From 2-02-FULL-48-14 sp041645035 (GTDB lineage Bacteria > Patescibacteriota > Gracilibacteria > UBA1369 > 2-02-FULL-48-14), in the NCBI GenBank assembly GCA_041645035.1, contig JBAZQU010000013.1, positions 1 to 28,979 of the forward strand: 28,979 bases of DNA, written 5' to 3'. Both the position numbers and the translations under genes were made by a program. Numbering within the stretch: position 1 is the first letter of the stretch; every line of letters starts with the position of its first letter. The notes below the pieces were generated by a model. It was not told where the DNA came from. It ran no database searches and saw only the letters and a list, made by a program, of their open reading frames with translations. Shown one piece after another: positions 7,659-13,956 of this stretch.

Positions 7659-10538
7659 ATGAGCGATTCAGTTATACCTAAAGGACAAAATCCAACTCGA
7701 CCTTCTGAACCAACTGTGGTTTATACGATTGATCTTCAAGGACCTACACCTGTTGTGGCGGAAGGAGCTGATGTTAAAGCAGTTACAGGATCAATTCGTG
7801 AAGGCGTTGGGAGTAACTTGGCCAATGCGGCTAAATTAGTCGGAGATGAACGTGTCGGAAATTTTGCTGTTGCTTCTGCAGTGGCTTATGCTGCCGCCAA
7901 GGCATTAACACGTGATAAAGTGAGTGATTTAGATGCCCAAGCAGTTGATGGTGAAGAGATTGATGCTAATGGGTCAGTTCCGGATGAGGGGGTGATAACA
8001 GAACCGGTACGACCCAGTTTTACATATAGTGAAGTTGGTAAGATAGTAAGTAGCGGAAAATATGAAGATAAGACTGGAACCGGCGATATCCAGGCAAGAT
8101 TTACAGATCTTTTCCGGGATATTTTTGAAAAAGATGGAGAGTACGCTTTTTACTTTGATAAATATGGAAATCTGCTTTTGCAGGTGGAATTCCCTCAAAA
8201 TCTTAAGGAAAATCGTGCAAATATAAGACTTTTGAGAGATGAAATGACAGGGAAAATGGGGGCATTATCAAGTGCTAAGAAAAAAGATAAAGAAAAATTG
8301 AGGAAAGAAATTACTCAATTGACGAAAGCTTTAAGTGATTTAAAGGCCAAGAATAAAGCGGAAACACAAGAGTGGCACAATCAAAATCGTCTTGCTTGTC
8401 AGGTTGATGGAGAAACCGTGATTCCAAAAAATTACGATGATTTGGGTTATCCTTTTGTGCATACTACGATTCTTTCGGAGGAAGAATATGATGAAAATCC
8501 AGGTCTAACTATAAAAGAAGTTGTTCTAAAACGTTTGGAAGAAAATGTGTCGAGCAATAAAACTCATCCAATTTATTTTAATGGCGAACAAAGAAATCTT
8601 TATGACGCAATTATAGAAATTGCCACAGCATATGATGTGCCACGCGCTATAGCCCTTGGTATACCGGCTAACGAAAGTATGTTTAGAAAAAAAGCGGAAT
8701 CCGAAGCCGATGCGAAGGGAATTTATCAGTTTACGAAAGATGGGTTTGAACAGGCAAAAAGATATGCACAAGGTCATCCGGAATTTGGAAGGAAATTAAG
8801 GAGTGAATCAATAGGAAATTATAATGATTCGTGGCCGAATCGTTTTGTAAGTGCGGAACTTTTTTGTGCATATTACAGAAGTATCAAGGACAGTTTGAAG
8901 GATAATATTTCAAGTTTGGAGGAAAGAATCAAAAAATTAGATCCGTCTTTGCCAAGTGGAACTTTTGGTGATCTTGTGGCTATGACAGCTTATAATGCGG
9001 GTCCGGGTAGGACAAAAAGATGTTTGGCAAGGTTTACTGCGCTTTCCGATGAGCAAATCAAACAAATCGTAGGAGAACCTCCATATGGTGTGGACGTTTG
9101 GATTGGCTTAATAGCCTATTCGTTTGGTATGAAAATGAATGGAGAGTCAACTGGGGTTGGTGCGGATGTATTCATGTATTCGCAAAAGGCGATTGCAATG
9201 GGTTCAATAATCCGAGATGAAGAAAATATGTTGGAGGTTTTAAATAGAGATAAGCCCGGTTTTAGTACTGAGCTCAAACCTGATGCTTCCGAAAATAACG
9301 GTTCCGCGGATGAGCATAAAGACAATCAATCTTCCGGTAAGCGTAATTGGTTAAGAACAGCATTCGGTTTGTTGGCCGTAACAAGTGCGGCCACGGCCGG
9401 AGCCAGTATTGCCGCAAAAAGACAATCTGCTCAGGGTGGATTAACTCGTAGGGATGTGTTGAAAGGGTTGGTGGCCGTTGGTGCTGCTGCCAGTTTGCCG
9501 TTTGGTTCAGGTAAAGCTACAGGTAAGGACAAGCAAGAACTCGGTGCAGATGTCGACGCACAAATACCTGAAACAGGGGATGAGGTTGGTGCGGAATATG
9601 TTTATAATCAGACCCTCGTACAAGGAAGTAAAAAATTGGATGCGGTATATGCCGACTTAAGAAGGCGTATAAAAGATAGGGAAACGGGCGGGATTATGAG
9701 TTATACCCCGGATGAAAGTGATGACCTTAGGAGATATCTTATGCCACAACAGACCGCTCTTTTGCGAGGGCGATTTAAAGATATGCTCGGGGATAGTTTA
9801 GAATCTGAATTTGAGCGTATGACAACCGCACAAATTAGAAGAAAAGTACGTGGGAATCCGAATGGTGACAATATGCTTCGTCAGGCACAGGAAAAACAAG
9901 GTAGGTATATAGCTGAACAAGTCGACAGAGGAGAAGTTATACGTCTTTCCGAGAATGATTCAAAAAAGCCTTATTTTTGTGAACAAGTTGGGAGTTCCAG
10001 TGGATCTGGAAATAATCCTGAAAATATGCTTGCCGGAAAAGAAATGGAAAAAATCATGGGAACACTTGTTACGCTTGTGAATCATCAAATCGATATTTTT
10101 AATGGTGATAAGGTCGCATATGGTATTACGGATAAAAATTTTCCCGCTTTGCCAAGGATTTCAGCGATTAGAGTCACCGGGGCACTACGTACGCCACAAC
10201 AAAGTTTAAATTATTTACAAAGAGGATTGCCGGCTACACTGGATTTAAGTTCACATTGGGCAGGCCGAGCAATAGATCTTGCAAGTAAAAAAAGTGCGAA
10301 TGGGAATATGGTAAGACTCGCTGATGATTTGGTAGATCCAACCACAGGTATTCAATTTAGAGCCGGAGAAAAATTGCCAAACGGTGGTTATGGAAAACGT
10401 ACGAGAGAGATTTATTCACACATGATTGGGCGTGCGTTGTTTGCAATGGAAATTCCGTTGAAGACGGACGGAATAGTTTTGCAACCGTTGTGGGAACAAG
10501 GTCAAAGGAATTGGCACTTAACATGGGATTCCATATAA
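7659..10538 (+). CDS. Large putative cell-wall hydrolase (lytic transglycosylase-like + M15-like)
   Basis: A 959-residue protein not matching one known family over its length. Residues 1-180 are low in recognisable motifs and contain no N-terminal signal peptide; about 185-235 is a Lys/Glu-rich coiled coil. Residues 310-500 resemble the lysozyme-like SLT fold: ANESMF with candidate catalytic Glu339, KGIYQF, and AYNAGPG at 444-450. Two hydrophobic stretches follow (about 567-585 and 601-617); the second is preceded by TRRDVLKG (596-603), a close match to a twin-arginine export motif. The last third ends with RVTGALRTPQQSLNYL, SSHWAGRAID (864-873) and NWHLTWDS, reminiscent of the metal and active-site pattern of M15/DUF5715 peptidases (His866, Asp873, His953). 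Likely role: cutting peptidoglycan glycan and peptide bonds. The internal Tat-like motif and lack of an N-terminal signal are unexplained. Codon use looks more AT-rich than purLQ. Confidence 0.7.
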   Translation: MSDSVIPKGQNPTRPSEPTVVYTIDLQGPTPVVAEGADVKAVTGSIREGVGSNLANAAKLVGDERVGNFAVASAVAYAAAKALTRDKVSDLDAQAVDGEEIDANGSVPDEGVITEPVRPSFTYSEVGKIVSSGKYEDKTGTGDIQARFTDLFRDIFEKDGEYAFYFDKYGNLLLQVEFPQNLKENRANIRLLRDEMTGKMGALSSAKKKDKEKLRKEITQLTKALSDLKAKNKAETQEWHNQNRLACQVDGETVIPKNYDDLGYPFVHTTILSEEEYDENPGLTIKEVVLKRLEENVSSNKTHPIYFNGEQRNLYDAIIEIATAYDVPRAIALGIPANESMFRKKAESEADAKGIYQFTKDGFEQAKRYAQGHPEFGRKLRSESIGNYNDSWPNRFVSAELFCAYYRSIKDSLKDNISSLEERIKKLDPSLPSGTFGDLVAMTAYNAGPGRTKRCLARFTALSDEQIKQIVGEPPYGVDVWIGLIAYSFGMKMNGESTGVGADVFMYSQKAIAMGSIIRDEENMLEVLNRDKPGFSTELKPDASENNGSADEHKDNQSSGKRNWLRTAFGLLAVTSAATAGASIAAKRQSAQGGLTRRDVLKGLVAVGAAASLPFGSGKATGKDKQELGADVDAQIPETGDEVGAEYVYNQTLVQGSKKLDAVYADLRRRIKDRETGGIMSYTPDESDDLRRYLMPQQTALLRGRFKDMLGDSLESEFERMTTAQIRRKVRGNPNGDNMLRQAQEKQGRYIAEQVDRGEVIRLSENDSKKPYFCEQVGSSSGSGNNPENMLAGKEMEKIMGTLVTLVNHQIDIFNGDKVAYGITDKNFPALPRISAIRVTGALRTPQQSLNYLQRGLPATLDLSSHWAGRAIDLASKKSANGNMVRLADDLVDPTTGIQFRAGEKLPNGGYGKRTREIYSHMIGRALFAMEIPLKTDGIVLQPLWEQGQRNWHLTWDSI

Positions 10539-10581
10539 ATCATATGCTTTTGCGGCGGTGATTTTGATGTTTTTCCAATGA

Positions 10582-10694
10582 ATCTATTACAAGTTCAACC
10601 TAGACAAGCTAAGTGAGCTTCAAAGTAGGGGTAGAACCCAAAAAGAGCTTACTGAAGCTGAAAAAGAGTTTTCCAAGTCGTTAAAAAAGAGTAA
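10582..10694 (+). pseudogene. Possible C-terminal coding remnant abutting tRNA-Pro
   Basis: A frame open for 44 codons from 10582 reads as a plausible charged helix (for example LDKLSELQSRGRTQKELTEA and AEKEFSKSLKK) but has no start codon and runs into the tRNA gene. It looks like the tail of a lost gene. It is too short to identify, and chance cannot be excluded. Confidence 0.25.
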
Positions 10695-10771
10695 TGGTCG
10701 GAGTGGCGGGACTTGAACCCACGGCCTCTTGCACCCCATGCAAGCGCGCTAGCCAACTGCGCCACACCCCG
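10695..10771 (-). tRNA. tRNA-Pro (anticodon GGG)
   Basis: A 77-nt minus-strand cloverleaf: acceptor CGGGGTG/CACTCCG, D-arm GCGC/GCGC, anticodon stem CTTGC/GCAAG with loop ATGGGGT (anticodon GGG, reading CCC and CCT), T-arm GTGGG/CCCGC, discriminator A, encoded CCA. Outside the anticodon arm it differs from the tRNA at 1141-1217 at only a few positions, so the two are duplicates that diverged in the anticodon arm. Confidence 0.96.
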
Positions 10772-10784
10772 ACGTGCAAATGTT

Positions 10785-12035
10785 TTAGCAGATTTTTAGG
10801 GTTTGTGAAATCTTTTTGAGCCCCAGTAGCGTGATAGTGCTTTCTGCGGCGATGGCGGAGAAGAGGATGAGAGCGGTTTTTATGGCGGTGTCTTGGATGA
10901 ACAAAGATGCAAGGAGAAGGCTGAGCCCTACCAGTAAAGACAGGCTTTCTCTTTTTAGCAGCCAGATGTCTTTTTCGAAGGCGAAGAGGGTGATGAGGAT
11001 GAGATCGTAGAAATAAGAAACGGCGGCGAGGACAAGAAGTAATGGGAGGATAAACCAGAGTTCGGGGATGACGAAGTCTTTGCCGCTGAGGAGTTTGATG
11101 GCGGTGGGGGCGACGAAGGAGCCCCCAAGGATCATAAGTACAGCCATAAGAAGGAGACTTTTTTTGAGGGTTTTAAATAAGTTGCGGATTTTTTGTGTTT
11201 CTTGGCGTTCAATAGCCTGTTTAATTGCCGGAAGGGACGAAAACATAAGTAAAGTGGAGAGCAGACTGGCGGTGCTCGCGATGTGGAGGCTGAGATTATA
11301 GGAACCGTACTGAGCGTCCGTGAGTGCTTTGGCTACAAAGTAACTGGGTAGAAAGCGGAAATATAAACTGTTGAGAATATTGATGATTCCGAAGGGGAGG
11401 GCGGTGAGGAAAAGCATTTTCATCAGGTCGTAATCCAGTTTCCAAACGAAGCGGATTTGCAGCCGTACAAAAAGCAAACTGAGGCCGGCGGTTACGACGG
11501 CCCCCGTCAGGGGGCCTAAAAAGAAAAGAGGCGCGCTTCCGGGTACGCTGAAATAAATGAGAAGCACGATAAGCCCCAAGTTGGCGATTCGTCCGGCTAC
11601 CAAGGCTGCTGTCGCGCGCCCCATCTTATAATTGGCCTGTAGCATTCCGTCACACACCGAAGTGAGATAATCCAAAAACAACGAGCTCATAAAAAAGAGC
11701 ATGCCCAAGAAAAAAGTGCTGCTTGGCACCCAAAACCAGGCGTAGAGCGCGCCGGCTCCGAAAAAGATCAGTGCCGTTACCATGCGGAGTGCCAAAGCAT
11801 TCACGAATAACTTGCCGTCGCGCGGACTTTCCGACATCTTGCGTACCGTATTCCCAAAAATTCCCAAATTTGCCGCCACCGAAAAAAACAATGCATACTC
11901 CGAAATCTTTCCGTAGAGCCCGTATTCCTCAACGCCCAGGGCGTTGGTCACCAACTTAATACTTACCGTCCCTAATACAATTTGAGCCGCTTTGCCCAAA
12001 AGTTGTACTACGGTGGACCAAACAATTTTATTCAT
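10785..12035 (-). CDS. Polysaccharide/lipid-linked oligosaccharide flippase (Wzx-like)
   Basis: A 416-residue integral membrane protein with about 12 hydrophobic segments and short polar loops. The N-terminus (MNKIVWSTVVQLLGKAAQIV and TNALGVEEYGLYG) matches the start of the MOP-superfamily polysaccharide transporters, where a conserved amphipathic helix and the LG-xxEYGxYG turn are found. Family members flip undecaprenyl-linked sugar units across the cytoplasmic membrane for surface polysaccharide or glycan assembly. The start overlaps the stop of the upstream peptidase gene by ATGA, so the two are co-translated. The specific sugar cannot be inferred; no glycosyltransferases are nearby. Confidence 0.85.
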   Translation of the reverse strand: MNKIVWSTVVQLLGKAAQIVLGTVSIKLVTNALGVEEYGLYGKISEYALFFSVAANLGIFGNTVRKMSESPRDGKLFVNALALRMVTALIFFGAGALYAWFWVPSSTFFLGMLFFMSSLFLDYLTSVCDGMLQANYKMGRATAALVAGRIANLGLIVLLIYFSVPGSAPLFFLGPLTGAVVTAGLSLLFVRLQIRFVWKLDYDLMKMLFLTALPFGIINILNSLYFRFLPSYFVAKALTDAQYGSYNLSLHIASTASLLSTLLMFSSLPAIKQAIERQETQKIRNLFKTLKKSLLLMAVLMILGGSFVAPTAIKLLSGKDFVIPELWFILPLLLVLAAVSYFYDLILITLFAFEKDIWLLKRESLSLLVGLSLLLASLFIQDTAIKTALILFSAIAAESTITLLGLKKISQTLKIC

Positions 12036-12781
12036 GGTAGTACTTCAATGATTCGGGGAGTTCCCTTAAGCATATCCGTGTTGTTCCAATCGTGCAGGGC
12101 GTTTTCAATAACAGCCCAATCATAAACGTAATCCGCTCCGTTACGCGTCCCCACATCATGCGTCACAATCTGCATTTTTTCCGCGTCGTAACCTTTCACC
12201 ACCATCATATGATAGATAGGTCCGCCATTGAGATAGTTGGGGTTGCCCAAATATTTTCCGGCAAAAGGCGCAATAATCAAATGTCCGTCGGCCAAAATTT
12301 CCTGAAAATCTTCAAAAGTCGGATGATCATGTATCACCGTTTCCAAGCCATACTGAATTTTGATCATTTCCGCAGTCTGAGCCACGGTGGTATGTTCATA
12401 AGCTCCAAAATAACCAATTTCCCAGTCTATCAAACGCAAAAGCTCGGTGTTGTAAGCCTCCCGGTCCAAATTGAGGCCCTTATGTACGTTGGCCACCAGA
12501 AGTACGCTAGCCTCCTCGCAAGCTTCCTGCCAGGGATAATCCCAGTTGGAATAGGGGGCCTGAGTGTAAAAAGGCAGATCAATATTGATGCTGGTAGGGA
12601 GCTCCTCCTGGACCCTGGGCAAGTCATCGATGGATTTTTTACCTTCAAGCAGGTCTTCCAAAAGGATCGAATCAGGCGCGTCAGGACCTTCCAGTTTTTG
12701 CTGTTGCCAGTACTCGTGCACTAGATAAGTACCGCTTCCCAAGATTCCCAATGCGAGCACAGCTAAAATAAGCTTTTTCAT
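12032..12781 (-). CDS. Secreted C39-like cysteine peptidase
   Basis: A 249-residue protein with an N-terminal signal anchor (KKLILAVLALGILGSGTYL) followed by a peptidase C39-like domain. Candidate catalytic residues are Cys88 in WQEACEEAS, His191 in PIYHMMVVKGYD and Asp209 in THDVG, in the usual C...H...D order. Domains of this type (Peptidase_C39_2) are common in secreted bacterial proteins, often of unknown target. It sits first in a two-gene operon with the flippase, hinting at envelope work rather than bacteriocin leader processing, as no ABC domain is attached. A promoter ends just before the ATG (see 12789-12817). Confidence 0.85.
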   Translation of the reverse strand: MKKLILAVLALGILGSGTYLVHEYWQQQKLEGPDAPDSILLEDLLEGKKSIDDLPRVQEELPTSINIDLPFYTQAPYSNWDYPWQEACEEASVLLVANVHKGLNLDREAYNTELLRLIDWEIGYFGAYEHTTVAQTAEMIKIQYGLETVIHDHPTFEDFQEILADGHLIIAPFAGKYLGNPNYLNGGPIYHMMVVKGYDAEKMQIVTHDVGTRNGADYVYDWAVIENALHDWNNTDMLKGTPRIIEVLP

Positions 12782-12788
12782 ATGCCAG

Positions 12789-12817
12789 AGTATAAGGAAG
12801 AATCACCCAATCGACAA
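12789..12817 (-). promoter_or_regulatory. Promoter of the C39 peptidase operon, probably leaderless
   Basis: On the minus strand TTGTCG (12817-12812) and TATACT (12794-12789) are 17 nt apart. The -10 box ends only 7 nt before the ATG at 12781, so transcription would begin at or next to the start codon. Confidence 0.6.
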
Positions 12818-12834
12818 GGTGGGGCCTTAAGGTA

Positions 12835-12862
12835 TTGCATAAAATGAAAAGTATGCTATTAT
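12835..12862 (+). promoter_or_regulatory. Promoter of the diguanylate cyclase gene, probably leaderless
   Basis: TTGCAT (12835-12840) and TATTAT (12857-12862) are 16 nt apart. The -10 box is 7 nt before the ATG at 12870, leaving no room for a 5' leader or a ribosome binding site. It is divergent from the promoter at 12789-12817. Confidence 0.6.
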
Positions 12863-12869
12863 ATCAAAT

Positions 12870-13898
12870 ATGCCCTCTCCAGAAGAATCGCTAAAAGCAC
12901 GTGAACAGTACCTGGAAAGTCTGTCGAACTTGGATTTCCCGGATGATTTTCCCAATCGTGTTACTCGTGAACGCAGGCCCGAAAATTTGCAAATTATGGC
13001 CGCTTTTTCCAGGAGCATCCTTTCTTATTTAAGAGAAGCGGGTTATCTGGACATTTTTGATGGAGGATTTGACCCTGAGATCAAAGTAATTTTACGGGAG
13101 ATTTTAACGGAGGTGAGCCATACCATTCCGACAGGCTCTCTTATGACAATTAGCCCATCTGAGGTCTGGGGTGGACATGTATTGCCGAATAAACGATGGA
13201 TCTTAATGACCTTGCGCACCAATCTAAGAAGTCTCTTGAGAGCTAATCTTGAGCGTAAAGAGAAAGCAACCCTGACCAGCTTTATAAGTGGACATCAGGA
13301 GACCCATGCGGTTGCTGTAGGTGATCTTAAGACAGCATTCCAAGAACAATTGACACAAGTACTGCAACAAGAAAGAATCGATCCCCTGACCGGGTTACCC
13401 AGACGTGCATCTTACGATGCTTACGTTGAGTTGATTACACGCGAATACCCGGAAGACTTTGTCGCCTGTGTCTTCTTTGATTTGGATCACTTTAAGGAAG
13501 TAAATGATACTTATGGCCATCCTGCGGGAGATACAGTTCTTCGTGGAGTAGGTCAGCTTTTGCAAGGACTTACTCGCGAAGGAACAGCCTTTAGATATGG
13601 TGGTGAAGAATTAGTAGTAGTGCTTCATGGAAATTCTCAGGAGGAGCTGAAAATGAGAGCACGTGAGATTGCATGTTCTTTAAGAAAACAGCTTGAGGAA
13701 AGTAGGTTTGCAGATGATAAGGGCAGTGAAATCAAAGTAACCGTGTCGGCAGGAATCGCAGTGGGAAAAATGCCGGATTATGATGAGATTTTGGGTCATG
13801 CAGATGCAGCCATGTATGCGGCAAAAGGAGAGGCTGGGGGCGAGGGGAGAAATCGAGTGTGGGTGCATGGGGAAGAGGAGCCTGAACCCAGAGAATAG
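12870..13898 (+). CDS. GGDEF-domain diguanylate cyclase
   Basis: A 342-residue soluble protein; the C-terminal half (about 168-330) is a GGDEF domain that makes c-di-GMP from two GTP. Seen: the opening DPLTGLPRRASYDAY, the metal-binding FFDLDHFKEVNDTYGHPAGD, and the active-site loop RYGGEEL (GGEEL at 244-248), an accepted active variant. The RxxD product-inhibition site expected about nine residues before the loop is absent (TREG instead), so feedback inhibition is probably lacking. Residues 1-165 form an unrecognised helical region without membrane segments, possibly a sensor. The promoter suggests a leaderless mRNA. It converges on the S-layer-type gene. Confidence 0.93.
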   Translation: MPSPEESLKAREQYLESLSNLDFPDDFPNRVTRERRPENLQIMAAFSRSILSYLREAGYLDIFDGGFDPEIKVILREILTEVSHTIPTGSLMTISPSEVWGGHVLPNKRWILMTLRTNLRSLLRANLERKEKATLTSFISGHQETHAVAVGDLKTAFQEQLTQVLQQERIDPLTGLPRRASYDAYVELITREYPEDFVACVFFDLDHFKEVNDTYGHPAGDTVLRGVGQLLQGLTREGTAFRYGGEELVVVLHGNSQEELKMRAREIACSLRKQLEESRFADDKGSEIKVTVSAGIAVGKMPDYDEILGHADAAMYAAKGEAGGEGRNRVWVHGEEEPEPRE

Positions 13899-13905
13899 GA
13901 TAGGT

Positions 13906-13940
13906 CTAAAAAAGCCCGCCGGGAACGGCGGGCTTTTTTA
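13906..13940. terminator. Bidirectional intrinsic terminator
   Basis: GCCCGCCG (13914-13921) pairs perfectly with CGGCGGGC (13926-13933) around a GGAA tetraloop, with six A before and six T after. It can stop both the diguanylate cyclase transcript (rightward) and the S-layer-type transcript (leftward). Confidence 0.95.
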
Positions 13941-13956
13941 GCTGTTTGACAGCTAA

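Noticed and set aside
9444..10538. A separate Tat-exported protein starting near the internal RR motif
   Set aside because: No ATG, GTG or TTG lies in frame shortly before TRRDVLKG; the nearest (TTG codons at residues 571-572) would give an unusual start within a hydrophobic stretch. Kept as a single frame, with the oddity reported.
7380..10771. A prophage or integrated element
   Set aside because: There is no integrase, portal, terminase or tail gene and no flanking direct repeat was found; only a lysozyme-like domain and a tRNA neighbour hint at it.
12092..12724. A 210-codon plus-strand open frame opposite the C39 peptidase gene
   Set aside because: The minus-strand frame has a signal peptide, catalytic residues and a promoter; the plus frame has none of these.
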